Source: Halomonas alkalisoli (lineage in GTDB: Bacteria > Pseudomonadota > Gammaproteobacteria > Pseudomonadales > Halomonadaceae). Taken from it: a DNA stretch of 64,000 bases. Below are positions 9,387-18,432 of this stretch, piece after piece (within the stretch, counting starts at the first letter, position 1; each line of letters opens with the position of its first letter). The translations under genes and the position numbers were made by a program. The stretch lies in assembly GCF_021412585.1 (NCBI RefSeq), contig NZ_JAKCMI010000024.1:1-64000 (forward strand), in the 5' to 3' direction. A model generated the notes under the pieces. The model was not told the origin of the DNA, made no database searches, and was given only the letters and a program-made list of their open reading frames with translations.

Positions 9387-10268
9387 ATGTCGCCGGCCGA
9401 TACGCTCCGCCTGATCCTGCTCTCCTCGCTGTGGGGCATGTCGTTCATCTTCATGCGGGTGGCGGTCCCCGAGTTCGGCCCCGTGCCGCTGATCCTGGTG
9501 CGAATGGGCGTCGGCGCCCTCCTGCTGATTCCACTGCTGCTCAGCCTGCGCTACCTGAAGCTGGTCTGGGAAAACAAGGGCGGGCTGCTGCTGCTGGGCC
9601 TGGTCAATCACGTGCTGCCCTTCGTCCTGCTGGCGCTGGCCACGGTGCGCCTGGAGGCTGGCTTCACCTCGCTGATCAACGCCACCACCCCGATCTTCAC
9701 CGCGCTGCTGGGGGCCCTGTTCTTCACTACGCCGGTGCAGCGCCAGCAGTACCTGGGACTCGCCCTCGCCTTCGCCGGGGTCTATGTACTCTCGGCCAAC
9801 CGGCTGGACTTCGCGCTGGGCGGTGACGGCTGGTTCATTCTGTCGGCGCTGGGGGCCACCTTCTGCTATGGCGTCGCCAGCAATTATTCCAAGACCTATC
9901 TCTCGCATCTTCCGGTTCGCGTCCTGGCGGCGGGCAGCACGGCGATGTCGGCACTGATCCTGCTCATCCCCGGCCTGCTGCTCTGGCCAACCGAACCCAT
10001 CAGCGGACTGGCCTGGGCCAACGGCCTGAGCCTTGCGGTGTTCAGTACCACCGTGGCATTCCTGCTCTATTTCGGGCTGATCTCCAGCGCCGGGGCGACA
10101 GCCACCTCGACGGTCACCTTCCTGGTACCGGTCAGCGCACTGCTCTGGGGCTACCTGCTGCTTGGGGAAGTGCTCAGCCTGCAGATACTGGCCGGCATGG
10201 CGATCACCCTGGTGGGTACCGCCGTCGCCACTGGCATCCTGCGGCTGCGTCGCCGGACAATGATCTGA
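9387..10268 (+). CDS. EamA/DMT-family transporter
   Basis: A 293-residue integral membrane protein with about ten hydrophobic helices in two EamA repeats, e.g. LILLSSLWGMSFIFMRVAV at the start of the first and FILSALGATFCYGVASNY at the start of the second. These drug/metabolite transporters export amino acids, nucleosides or other small molecules; the substrate cannot be read from sequence. AAGGATGACGC precedes the ATG. Transcribed alone. A second EamA gene of different sequence lies at 26.5 kb. Confidence 0.88.
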   Translation: MSPADTLRLILLSSLWGMSFIFMRVAVPEFGPVPLILVRMGVGALLLIPLLLSLRYLKLVWENKGGLLLLGLVNHVLPFVLLALATVRLEAGFTSLINATTPIFTALLGALFFTTPVQRQQYLGLALAFAGVYVLSANRLDFALGGDGWFILSALGATFCYGVASNYSKTYLSHLPVRVLAAGSTAMSALILLIPGLLLWPTEPISGLAWANGLSLAVFSTTVAFLLYFGLISSAGATATSTVTFLVPVSALLWGYLLLGEVLSLQILAGMAITLVGTAVATGILRLRRRTMI

Positions 10269-10464
10269 CGCCCATCTGGGTCTTTTTCACCACGCTGCCA
10301 GCCAGGTTACAGACTGCAAAAAGTCCGTAGCAGACGGCAACCCGCTTGCTATGCTCAGGAAGATGCCGGGCATAGTCGCGTCAGCCTTTCACCCACGACG
10401 ATCCCCATGGACCATGACGGTTGTCCATGAACCCGGCAGGTCTACTCTGCATGGGGACAAAACT

Positions 10465-11094
10465 ATGAAAACAACAAACGCAGTGGGCATTGCAATAGCG
10501 GGCCTGGTGGTCACTGGCAGCCTGGCCTCCAGTCTTGCCCTGGCACATTCGTCTGACGCCCTAGAGGGAGAGGATGTCGCCGCACTGGTCGAGTCGATTC
10601 GAATTGCCACCCAGCGATTCGAGGACGTCGACGTGGCCTTGGCCGAGGGCTACATTCCGGACCCCACCGGCCAGTGTGTCAGCGCGGCTGCAGAGGGGCT
10701 GCCCGCCGAACTCGGAGACATGGGTATCCACTACCTGCGCCCCGACCTGCTGGGCATAACGGCAACCGAGCCGCGGATCGACGGCACCGGAACCCATACC
10801 GACTTTCTCAATCCCTCCATCCTGCTCTACGAACCGCAGCAAGACGGGACACTGGTGCTGGTCGGCGTCGAGAACCTGGTGTTCCAGAAGGCCTGGGAGG
10901 AGGCGGGCAATACCGAGCCGCCCACCTTCGCTGGCCGCGCCTGGGACTACATGGCCAACGACCCCGAGACCGCCATCGACGAGGCACACGGCTTCGCTCC
11001 TCACTACGACCAGCACGTGTGGTTTCGGGACAATGCTGTCACCCATCTCGAGCCCTTCAACCCACTGGTGAGCTGCGCCCATCACACCCTGTGA
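10465..11094 (+). CDS. Exported protein of unknown function
   Basis: About 209 residues. The start at 10465 puts a clean signal peptide (MKTTNAVGIAIAGLVVTG, cleavage near ALAHSS) at the N terminus; an upstream in-frame ATG at 10351 would give a 38-residue extension of unlikely composition. The mature part is acidic. It has a run of conserved-looking elements: GYIPDPTGQCV, MGIHYLRPDLLG, PSILLYEPQQDG and LVGVENLVF, and a C-terminal SCAHHTL. The two cysteines may form a disulfide and the His-rich end may bind metal; both are guesses. I recognise this only as a recurrent secreted hypothetical family. Confidence 0.7.
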   Translation: MKTTNAVGIAIAGLVVTGSLASSLALAHSSDALEGEDVAALVESIRIATQRFEDVDVALAEGYIPDPTGQCVSAAAEGLPAELGDMGIHYLRPDLLGITATEPRIDGTGTHTDFLNPSILLYEPQQDGTLVLVGVENLVFQKAWEEAGNTEPPTFAGRAWDYMANDPETAIDEAHGFAPHYDQHVWFRDNAVTHLEPFNPLVSCAHHTL

Positions 11095-11146
11095 AGCGAT
11101 GGGGTACCGTAGCAGCACTCGGCGGTAACACCGGAGTACGAAAAAA

Positions 11147-11176
11147 GGCGGCAGTGGCCAATTCGCCACTGCCGCC
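11147..11176. terminator. Bidirectional rho-independent terminator
   Basis: Perfect 12-bp stem GGCGGCAGTGGC/GCCACTGCCGCC with a 6-nt loop, between convergent genes. On the minus strand it is followed by six T residues, so it terminates the enoyl-CoA hydratase operon; on the plus strand it can also stop transcripts of the secreted-protein gene. Confidence 0.85.
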
Positions 11177-11196
11177 TCTTCACATTCCGCAGAGCC

Positions 11197-11970
11197 TCAG
11201 AAGTTAGGCTTGCGCTTCTCGACGAAGGCGCTCATGCCTTCGCTCTGCTCCTCACCGGCGAAGCAGCAGGCGAACAGGGCCGTTTCCAGGGCCAGGGCGC
11301 TGTCCAGATCCTGGTCCATGCCATCGTGGACCGCCTGCTTGGCACCGCGCACTGCCAGCGGGCCGTTACCGGACAGCTGCTTGGTCAGCTCATCGGCATA
11401 GGCTTCGAGCTCGGCCTGGGGCATGACGCGGTTGACCAGGCCGATGCGCAGCGCCTCCTGGGCATCGATCTTGCGGCCGGTGGTGACCAGGTCCAGCGCC
11501 ATGGCCGGACCGACCCGGCGCGGCAGGCGCTGGGTGCCGCCGAAGCCGGGAATGACCCCCAGCAGCACTTCCGGCTGACCGAAGACGGCATTATCGCTGG
11601 CTACTGCCCAGTCGCAGGCCAGCGCCAGTTCGCAGCCGCCGCCAAGACAAAAGCCATTCACCAGGGCGACCACCGGCACCGGGAGCGTTTCCAGTCGCTT
11701 GATGGTACGCAGTGCCTGGCTGGCGAAGGCCCGCGCCTCCTCCGGCGTCTTCTCGCGCATCTCGGTGATATCGGCACCGGCGACGAAGGACTTCTCGCCG
11801 GAGCCGGTAATCAGCACGCCGCGCAGGTCGTCGCGCTTCTCCAGGTCCGTCAGAACCGCTTCCAGCTCGGCGAGCACGGCGCTGTTCAGCGCGTTCAATG
11901 CCTTGGGCCGGGTGATGGTCAGGCGTACGATGCCATCGCGATCGTCAATCTCGATCAGCTTCTCGCTCAT
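11197..11970 (-). CDS. Enoyl-CoA hydratase (crotonase family)
   Basis: A 257-residue crotonase that hydrates short-chain trans-2-enoyl-CoA. The oxyanion-hole segments AGADI and LGGGCELALACD are present, and both catalytic glutamates can be placed (GGGCELA and FGQPEVLLGVIPGFGGT). Size and sequence are close to Crt/PaaF; given the upstream DmdB/DmdC-like genes a DmdD-type role is also possible. It is the last gene of the minus-strand acyl-CoA operon but is separated from hbd by 245 bp that hold a structured repeat. CAGGAGCCCCAC precedes the ATG. A terminator follows directly. Confidence 0.9.
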   Translation of the reverse strand: MSEKLIEIDDRDGIVRLTITRPKALNALNSAVLAELEAVLTDLEKRDDLRGVLITGSGEKSFVAGADITEMREKTPEEARAFASQALRTIKRLETLPVPVVALVNGFCLGGGCELALACDWAVASDNAVFGQPEVLLGVIPGFGGTQRLPRRVGPAMALDLVTTGRKIDAQEALRIGLVNRVMPQAELEAYADELTKQLSGNGPLAVRGAKQAVHDGMDQDLDSALALETALFACCFAGEEQSEGMSAFVEKRKPNF

Positions 11971-12094
11971 GTGGGGCTCCTGATCAATGCAAACGCATTC
12001 TTGTTGAAGGGATACCGACCTACCCTAGCGAACGCTTGGTAGGTCGGCAATCCCCATTTTCGTCGCAGTGTAGAAATGGTAGTTCCCTGCACAA

Positions 12095-12206
12095 GGGGCG
12101 CCGGGAATGGGTCCAAAGAGGAGGTCATTTGCCATGGATGGCAAATGTAGCGCCCATGGAAGGGTTCACAGCGCCTCCTCGATGGACCCATTGCCGGGAT
12201 AGCCCC
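12095..12206. repeat. Structured intergenic repeat, copy A
   Basis: An element of about 110 bp between hbd and the enoyl-CoA hydratase gene, matched by copy B at 22050-22157. Plus-strand pairing: P1 ATGGGTCCA (12107-12115) with TGGACCCAT (12183-12191); P2 GAGGAGG (12118-12124) with CCTCCTC (12174-12180); P3 CATTTGCC (12126-12133) with GGCAAATG (12140-12147), loop ATGGAT; P4 CCC (12153-12155) with GGG (12162-12164). An outer GGGGC (12095) pairs with GCCCC (12202). The flanking genes run on the other strand, so their transcript carries the complement. Confidence 0.8.
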
Positions 12207-12215
12207 GGGATACGG

Positions 12216-13064
12216 TCAGCTGTAGACGTGGAACCCTCGGCCACTCTTCCGCCCCAGGTAACCGGCGGCCACCATGCGCCGGAGCAGCGGGCAGGGCCGG
12301 TACTTGGGATCGCCGAAGCCCTCTTGCAGTACCTCCATGATCGCCAGGCAGACATCCAGGCCGATCAGGTCAGCAAGCTGAAGCGGCCCCATGGGGTGGG
12401 CGGCACCGAGCTTCATCGACTGGTCGATGTCCTCGGCGGTCGCAGCCCCTTCCTGCAGCAGGAAGGCCGCTTCGTTGATCATCGGCACCAGCAGGCGGTT
12501 GACGGCGAACCCCGGCGAGTCGGCGATGGCCACTGGCGTCTTGCCCAGGGCCTCGGCCAATGCCTCGATCTGCGCCACGGTGGCATCAGAGGTCTGCTCG
12601 GCGCGAATCACCTCGACCAGCTTGAGCACCGGCACCGGGTTGAAGAAGTGCATGCCCACCACACGCTCGGGACGCTCGCACACCGCGGCAAGCCGGGTCA
12701 GCGACAGCGATGAGGTGTTGGAGGCAAGGATAGCCTCATGGGTCAGCCGGCTGAGGTCGCGGAACAGCTTCTCCTTCAGCGCCGGCTGCTCCGGTGCCGC
12801 CTCGATGATCACGGCACAGTCACGCAGGGCGTCCAGTGCCGTGGTCACCGCCAGCCGCTCCAGGGCCGCCCCCTTGTCGGCCTCGGAGAGCTTCTCCTTG
12901 GCCACCAGCTTGCCCAGCCCCTTGTCGATAGCCGCCTGGGCACGGGTAAGCTGTTCGTCGGCCACGTCATAGAGCTGAACCGAGAAGCCGCTTGTCGCCA
13001 GAACCTGTGCAATGCCCTGCCCCATGGTCCCCGCGCCGACTACACCAATCTGCTGTGAGTTCAT
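12216..13064 (-). CDS. 3-hydroxybutyryl-CoA dehydrogenase family protein
   Basis: NAD-dependent 3-hydroxyacyl-CoA dehydrogenase of 282 residues, the length of the monofunctional PaaH/Hbd type. The N-terminal Rossmann motif is GVVGAGTMGQGIA; the NTSSLSLTRLA segment and catalytic HFFNPVPVLKLVE (His of the His-Glu pair) are typical; the C-terminal domain has GFAVNRLLVPMINEA. It oxidises 3-hydroxyacyl-CoA produced by the downstream hydratase. AGGAGAG precedes the ATG at 13064; the stop of the ligase gene is 22 bp upstream, so co-transcription is likely. Confidence 0.9.
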   Translation of the reverse strand: MNSQQIGVVGAGTMGQGIAQVLATSGFSVQLYDVADEQLTRAQAAIDKGLGKLVAKEKLSEADKGAALERLAVTTALDALRDCAVIIEAAPEQPALKEKLFRDLSRLTHEAILASNTSSLSLTRLAAVCERPERVVGMHFFNPVPVLKLVEVIRAEQTSDATVAQIEALAEALGKTPVAIADSPGFAVNRLLVPMINEAAFLLQEGAATAEDIDQSMKLGAAHPMGPLQLADLIGLDVCLAIMEVLQEGFGDPKYRPCPLLRRMVAAGYLGRKSGRGFHVYS

Positions 13065-13086
13065 CTATTCACTCTCCTGTGAGGCG

Positions 13087-14718
13087 TTATGACTTGCGCG
13101 CTTCTTCACGCAGCACGAATTTCTGGATCTTGCCGGTGGAGGTCTTGGGCAATTCGCTGAAGATCACCGTCTTGGGCACCTTGAAGCGGGCCAGGTGCTC
13201 CCGGCAGTGCGCGATGATGTCCGCTTCGGTGACCTCGCCGTAGCCCACCTTGAGCTTGACGAAGGCGCAGGGGGTCTCGCCCCACTTCTCGTCGGGCTTG
13301 GCCACCACCGCGGCCTCTTCCACGGCCGGGTGCGAATAGATGGCGTTTTCCACCTCGATGGTGGAGATGTTCTCGCCACCGGAGATGATGATGTCCTTGG
13401 AGCGGTCCTTGATCTCGATGTAGCCGTCCGCATGCCAGACCGCCAGGTCGCCGGTGTGATACCAGCCGCCCTCCAGCGCCTGCTCGGTGGCCGCCTCGTT
13501 CTTGAGGTAGCCCTTCATCACGTTGTTGCCACGCATCAGGATCTCGCCAACGGTCTCGCCGTCCTTGGGTACGGGCTCCAGGGTATTGGGATCGGCGACA
13601 CAGAGCGCTTCGAGCATGTGGTAGCGCACGCCCTGGCGCGACTTGATCTTCGCCCGCTCCTCCACCGGCAGTTCATCCCACGCCTCGCGCCAGGCACAGA
13701 CGGTCACCGGGCCATAGACCTCGGTGAGGCCGTAGACGTGGGTCACCTCGATGCCCATCTTCTCCACCCCGGAGATCACGGAGGCGGGAGGCGCGGCGCC
13801 GGCGGTGGTGACCTTCACCGGATGGTCGAAGTCGCGCTTGTCCTCGTCGGGGAGATTGACCAGGCCGTTGAGGACGATGGGTGCCCCGCTGAAATGGGTC
13901 ACACCCTCGTCGGCGATAAGCGCCATGATCTTTCTGGGATCGACCCTGCGCAGGCACACGCTGGTACCGGCATTGGCGGCGATGGTCCAGGGGAAGCACC
14001 AGCCGTTGCAGTGGAACATCGGCAGCGTCCAGAGATAGATCGGGTGGTGTGGCATGGCCCACTCGAGGATATTGCTCACCGCATTCAGGTAGGCGCCGCG
14101 GTGATGGTAGACCACCCCCTTGGGCTTGCCGGTGGTGCCGGAGGTGTAGTTGAGCGAGATCGCCTGCCACTCATCCTCGGGCAGCCGGTAGGCGTAGTCC
14201 GGGTCGCCCTCGGCCAGCAGCGCCTCGTACTCCAGCTCACCGATATGGCGGACTTCGCCCTCGAAGAGGGCATCGTCCACGTCGATCACCAGCGGCTTGA
14301 TGGCCAGCTGCGAAACAGCTTCCTCGACGACGTCGGCAAACTCCGGGTCCACCAGCACCACCTGGGCCTCACCATGCTCGAGCATGTAGGCGATGGCCTC
14401 GGCATCGAGGCGGATGTTCAGCGTATTGAGCACGCAGCCGGCCAGCGGCACGCCGAAGTGCGCCTCGAACATGGCGGGCACGTTGGGCAGCATGGCTGCT
14501 ACCGTCTCGCCGGGCTTGATGCCGCGTTTCTCCAGCGCCGAGGCGAGCCGGCGACAGCGCGCCCAGGTCTCGCTCCAACTTCGGCGGACGTCGCCATGCA
14601 CCACCGCCGGATAATCCGGGTAGATGGAGGCGCTGCGCTCGATGAAGGTCAGCGGCGACAGCGGGACAAAGTTGGCCTGCGTCTTGGGCAGGCCCTGTTC
14701 GAAGATGCTGTTGTTCAT
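13087..14718 (-). CDS. AMP-forming acyl-CoA synthetase (DmdB-like)
   Basis: A 543-residue ANL-superfamily adenylating enzyme. The P-loop [13 protein letters not shown], the A5 motif YGLTEVYGP, the hinge segment [12 protein letters not shown] and the C-terminal catalytic lysine in TSTGKIQKF are intact. Length and the [10 protein letters not shown] region resemble medium-chain ligases including 3-methylmercaptopropionyl-CoA ligase DmdB. The ATG at 14718 (GGAG 6 bp upstream) was chosen; the open frame to 14841 runs through 14-bp tandem repeats and is unlikely to be translated. It follows the acyl-CoA dehydrogenase gene by about 105 bp. Substrate unproven. Confidence 0.88.
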   Translation of the reverse strand: MNNSIFEQGLPKTQANFVPLSPLTFIERSASIYPDYPAVVHGDVRRSWSETWARCRRLASALEKRGIKPGETVAAMLPNVPAMFEAHFGVPLAGCVLNTLNIRLDAEAIAYMLEHGEAQVVLVDPEFADVVEEAVSQLAIKPLVIDVDDALFEGEVRHIGELEYEALLAEGDPDYAYRLPEDEWQAISLNYTSGTTGKPKGVVYHHRGAYLNAVSNILEWAMPHHPIYLWTLPMFHCNGWCFPWTIAANAGTSVCLRRVDPRKIMALIADEGVTHFSGAPIVLNGLVNLPDEDKRDFDHPVKVTTAGAAPPASVISGVEKMGIEVTHVYGLTEVYGPVTVCAWREAWDELPVEERAKIKSRQGVRYHMLEALCVADPNTLEPVPKDGETVGEILMRGNNVMKGYLKNEAATEQALEGGWYHTGDLAVWHADGYIEIKDRSKDIIISGGENISTIEVENAIYSHPAVEEAAVVAKPDEKWGETPCAFVKLKVGYGEVTEADIIAHCREHLARFKVPKTVIFSELPKTSTGKIQKFVLREEARKS

Positions 14719-14764
14719 GGTGGGCTCCATTCTGGCGCTGTTATCGTAGTGCTGTGCTTTGCCG

Positions 14765-14806
14765 CCTGGCTCCTGTGGCCTGGCTCCTGTGGTCTGGCTC
14801 TTGCGG
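14765..14806. repeat. 14-bp tandem repeat, three units
   Basis: Three head-to-tail copies of CCTGGCTCCTGTGG at 14765, 14779 and 14793; the first two are identical and the third differs at three positions. It occupies the spacer between the acyl-CoA dehydrogenase stop and the ligase start on the minus strand. Confidence 0.85.
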
Positions 14807-14824
14807 ACAGTACCGGCGGCGGGA

Positions 14825-16618
14825 TCAGATGGCCTTGGCATCGAAACCGGCCAGACTCGCCATGCCGGCCTCGATCACGCTGCGGTTGGCGCGGCCGACC
14901 GGCAGCCACTGGCGCAGGGCGAAGTCGGCAGCGGCCAGCTTGGCCTGATAGAACGGCTCGCTGCTGCCGGCAGCCTGGGCGGCACTGGCCTTGAGGGCGG
15001 ACTGCCCCATCTGCCAGGCGCACAGCACGTGGCCAGCCAGGTTGAGGAAGGGCGTGGCATAGGCCTGGATGGCATCCGCACCGTTCTCGGGATCGCTGCC
15101 CTGTTCCAGCACGATGGCCATCGCGGCGCGAAGGTCGGCGGCCCCGGCGGCCAGGCTCTCGCCAAGGGCGGCCAGTTCACCATTGCCGCGCAATGCCTCG
15201 GCAGTGGCTTCGACCCGCCCGAGCAGGTCGTTGAGCGCCGCGCCACCGTCGCGCTGCAGCTTGCGCCCGGCCAGGTCGAGCGCCTGGATGCCGTTGGTGC
15301 CTTCATAGATCGGTGCGATGCGGGCATCACGCAGCAGCTGGGCGGCGCCGGTCTCCTCGATGAAGCCCATGCCGCCGTGAACCTGCACCCCCATGGAGGC
15401 GATATCCACCGCCTGGTCGGTGGAGAAGCTCTTGACCACGGGAATCAGCACGTCGGCCCGGGCCTGGGCGGCCTTGCGCTCGAACGCGTCGCCAGCATGA
15501 CGAGCCACGTCCAGTTCGGCGGCACAATAGAGCGCCAGGGCACGCAGGGCGTCGGTGCGGGCACGCATGGAAAGCAGCATGCGCCGCACGTCGAGATGCT
15601 CGCTGATGGTGGCTTCACTACCGTGGACCTTGCCCTGCACACGGTCCAGCGCATAGGCGAAGGCATGCTGGCAGGCACGCTCGGCCACGCCGATACCCTG
15701 AATGCCGACCTTGTGGCGCGCCTCGTTCATCATGGTGAACATGTGGTTGAGGCCGCGCCCCTCCTCACCCACCAGGTAACCGATGGCACCCTCGCCCTCG
15801 CCGAAGCTCAGGGTGCAGGTGGGCGAGCCGTGGATGCCGAGCTTGTGCTCGATGGAGGCGCAGACCACGTCGTTGCGCTCGCCCAGCGAGCCGTCGGCAT
15901 TGACCAGGAATTTCGGAACCAGGAACAGTGAGATGCCCTTGTTGCCCTCGGGGGCATCGGGCTTGCGCGCCAGCACCAGGTGGATGATGTTCTCGGCGGC
16001 GTCGTGCTCGCCCCAGGTAATGAATATCTTCTGACCGAACAGGCGATAACGATCCGCCTCTTCTTCCGGGCATGGCACCGCGCGGGTACGCACCCTGGAA
16101 AGATCGGAGCCGGCCTGGGGCTCGGTGAGGTTCATGGTACCGGTCCAGCTCCCCTCTACCAGCCTGGGCAGGTAGGTCTCCTTGAGCGCGTCGCTGCCGT
16201 GGTGTGCCAGCGCCTCGATGGCACCGGCGGTGAGCATCGGGCAGAGCCCCAGTGCCATGTTGGCGCCGTGGAGCATCTCCTGCACGCTGCTTGCCACCAC
16301 CTCGGGCAGGCCCTGGCCCCCCAGTGCCTCGGAGACGCCGATGCCGTTCCAGCCGCCCTCGGCATAGGCCCGATACGCCTCGATGAAGCCCTCGGGCAGG
16401 GTCACGCCGCCATCGTCACGACGGGTACAGCCCTGCTGGTCGCCGCTGGCATTCAGCGGCCCCCATACCTCGCCCGCCAGCTTGGCGGCCTCCTCCAGTA
16501 CCGCCTCGACCAGGTCCGGGCTGGCCTCCTCGAAGCCAGGCAGGGCCAGCGAGCGATGCTCGAGCAGTTCCTCGAGCACGAAGCGAAGATCACGAACGGG
16601 GGCAGCAAAGGGATACAT
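14825..16618 (-). CDS. Acyl-CoA dehydrogenase (DmdC/AcdA-like, long form)
   Basis: FAD-dependent acyl-CoA dehydrogenase of about 597 residues, clearly longer than the usual 380-400 and typical of the subfamily with an extra C-terminal domain that includes 3-methylmercaptopropionyl-CoA dehydrogenase DmdC. Visible signatures are MNLTEPQAGSDLS, the FAD-binding region ITWGEHD, and GGMGFIEETGAAQLLRDARI with IYEGTNGIQALD. The ATG at 16618 fits family starts (MYPFAAPVRDLRFVLEEL); the open frame begins 14 codons earlier. It is the first gene of the four-gene operon and supplies enoyl-CoA to the downstream hydratase. The physiological substrate could be a short or branched fatty acyl-CoA or MMPA-CoA. 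Confidence 0.9.
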   Translation of the reverse strand: MYPFAAPVRDLRFVLEELLEHRSLALPGFEEASPDLVEAVLEEAAKLAGEVWGPLNASGDQQGCTRRDDGGVTLPEGFIEAYRAYAEGGWNGIGVSEALGGQGLPEVVASSVQEMLHGANMALGLCPMLTAGAIEALAHHGSDALKETYLPRLVEGSWTGTMNLTEPQAGSDLSRVRTRAVPCPEEEADRYRLFGQKIFITWGEHDAAENIIHLVLARKPDAPEGNKGISLFLVPKFLVNADGSLGERNDVVCASIEHKLGIHGSPTCTLSFGEGEGAIGYLVGEEGRGLNHMFTMMNEARHKVGIQGIGVAERACQHAFAYALDRVQGKVHGSEATISEHLDVRRMLLSMRARTDALRALALYCAAELDVARHAGDAFERKAAQARADVLIPVVKSFSTDQAVDIASMGVQVHGGMGFIEETGAAQLLRDARIAPIYEGTNGIQALDLAGRKLQRDGGAALNDLLGRVEATAEALRGNGELAALGESLAAGAADLRAAMAIVLEQGSDPENGADAIQAYATPFLNLAGHVLCAWQMGQSALKASAAQAAGSSEPFYQAKLAAADFALRQWLPVGRANRSVIEAGMASLAGFDAKAI

Positions 16619-16734
16619 GACAATACCTCGGGAAAATGATAACCGGAATAGTAGATTCACTACTTCTCGTTAACCATTATCCCTAGGTCGCAGGCAATTC
16701 ACCAGAAAAAGGCGAATCACCCGACAAAGACAGT

Positions 16735-16761
16735 GCGCCCGAGACACAAGGCATCGGGCGC
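16735..16761 (-). terminator. Possible terminator after the MFS gene
   Basis: 8-bp stem GCGCCCGA/TCGGGCGC with an 11-nt loop just downstream of the MFS stop on the minus strand; the following bases contain only a short T-rich run, so strength is uncertain. Confidence 0.4.
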
Positions 16762-16793
16762 AGAATAACGACGGGGCGGACTATTCAATCGCT

Positions 16794-18215
16794 TCAGCCG
16801 CGGGAGGGGCTCGTCGTCTCGTCAGGCAGCCGCTCCTGGTCGGACGCCGCCGCATGGGGCGGTTCCTCATCCTCGTAGTAGACGATATGTGGCTCATCGG
16901 GAGGCGGCGGGCCAACCAGTGGCTCGACCGTCTCCACTTCCGGCACTGCGTCGGACAGGTCCTCGACGTACTCATGCTCGGTTGCGCCTTGCATCAGCTC
17001 TTCGGTCACAGCCAGCTCGGCGCCGGCCGACGACATGGGCGTAGTCGGCGAGAACGGTGCCACCGGCAGCGGCGCCGGACGCACGCTACGCCGCCAGCCG
17101 AAGAAGGCCACCATGCCGATGCTCATGGCTCCGAAGGCCCAGAACAGGCCCGCATCGCCCACCACCGCCATGACCGGCGAAATCAGCGGCGGGCTCACGG
17201 TGGAGCCGATGGCATTGATCAGCAGCAGGCCCTGGCTCATGCGCACCAGGGCGCCTGCCGGGGCACGGTCTGCGGCATGGCCGACCGCGACCGGATAAAG
17301 CGCGAAGACGCCGCCACCGAGCAGGAAGAGCAGCCCCGCCATCACCCAGATATTCGGCGGCAACAGCAGCATGCCAGCCGATATCAGCGTACAGAAGGTG
17401 CCAATCAGGATCAGCACCATCTGGCGATCGTGGCGGTCGGACCAGCGGCCGATGGGATACTGCAGCAACATCGCCCCCAGGATCACCACCGCCATCATCT
17501 GGCCGATCTGATTCACCGTCAGGCCGATGCGCTGCAGATAGAGCGGCAGCAGCGAATAGACAGCGGCCACCGCCAACCCGGAGCCGAAGCTGCCCATGAC
17601 CCCGGTAGGCGTCAGGGTGATCAGGCGCATCGGCGAGAGCGGCTCGGCATGCTCGATCAGCGGGGACACCCGCGGGATCATCGCCATGGGCAGCACCGAC
17701 AGCGAGGCCAGCATGCCGATCACCATGAAGGGTGCGGTGACACCCATGGCATCGGTCACACCCAGCAGCAGCTGGCCGAGGACACCGGCGGCATACAGCG
17801 AAATCATGTAGAGCGCCAGCAGGCGGCCGCGCACCTTCGCCTCACCGGACGTCAGCAGCCAGCTTTCGATGACCAGGTAGACCCCCACGGTGGCCCAGCC
17901 GCCGATCAGGCGCAGCCCGAACCAGGAGATCGGGTCGAGCCATAGCCCCTGCAGCAGTACGGTGACCGCAACCAGCGAAGCAAAGGTGCCATAGGCGCGG
18001 ATATGGCCGATGCGCAGCAGCAGCCGGTCATTGAACATCGCCCCCAGCGCCAGGCCAATGAAGTAGGCCGACGAAACCCAGCCGATCACCACCGGAGACT
18101 CGCCGGCGGCGTCCAGGCGCAGGGTGATCAGGGTCGCCAGGAAACCGTTGCCGATTCCGAGAATGAAGAGCCCCAGCAGGGGCGCCAGGGCCATGGCCAG
18201 CAGTTGCCGCGACAT
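16794..18215 (-). CDS. MFS transporter (YcaD-like) with acidic C-terminal tail
   Basis: A 473-residue major facilitator with about twelve membrane helices up to residue ~385. The N-terminal half (GNGFLATLITLRL, SAYFIGLALGAMFNDRLLLRIGHIRA) resembles E. coli YcaD. A cytoplasmic tail of roughly 85 residues rich in Glu, Pro and Asp follows the last helix, which is unusual for the family; its role is unknown. GAGGCCCGTTC precedes the ATG. Substrate unknown. Confidence 0.85.
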   Translation of the reverse strand: MSRQLLAMALAPLLGLFILGIGNGFLATLITLRLDAAGESPVVIGWVSSAYFIGLALGAMFNDRLLLRIGHIRAYGTFASLVAVTVLLQGLWLDPISWFGLRLIGGWATVGVYLVIESWLLTSGEAKVRGRLLALYMISLYAAGVLGQLLLGVTDAMGVTAPFMVIGMLASLSVLPMAMIPRVSPLIEHAEPLSPMRLITLTPTGVMGSFGSGLAVAAVYSLLPLYLQRIGLTVNQIGQMMAVVILGAMLLQYPIGRWSDRHDRQMVLILIGTFCTLISAGMLLLPPNIWVMAGLLFLLGGGVFALYPVAVGHAADRAPAGALVRMSQGLLLINAIGSTVSPPLISPVMAVVGDAGLFWAFGAMSIGMVAFFGWRRSVRPAPLPVAPFSPTTPMSSAGAELAVTEELMQGATEHEYVEDLSDAVPEVETVEPLVGPPPPDEPHIVYYEDEEPPHAAASDQERLPDETTSPSRG

Positions 18216-18432
18216 GAACGGGCCTCACAGCAGCAGATGAAGAAGAGAAGCGTGGCAGAAATTGCCGCACGGCGCCTTGCCGGGGATCAGGGTTCGGCGG
18301 CTCCCGAGGATGCTGACGCAACGTCGAAGCGCGCGAATCATACGCCCGCGACCGGCCAAGTCAATCGCTTTGTGGACCATGCTCGCCAGTCCTGGAATTT
18401 TGCTCGGCAAACAGCCTGAACTTCAGAATGAT

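Noticed and set aside
13195-14994. A 599-codon plus-strand frame opposite the acyl-CoA ligase gene
   Set aside because: Low-complexity His/Gly/Asp-rich translation, antisense to an intact enzyme.
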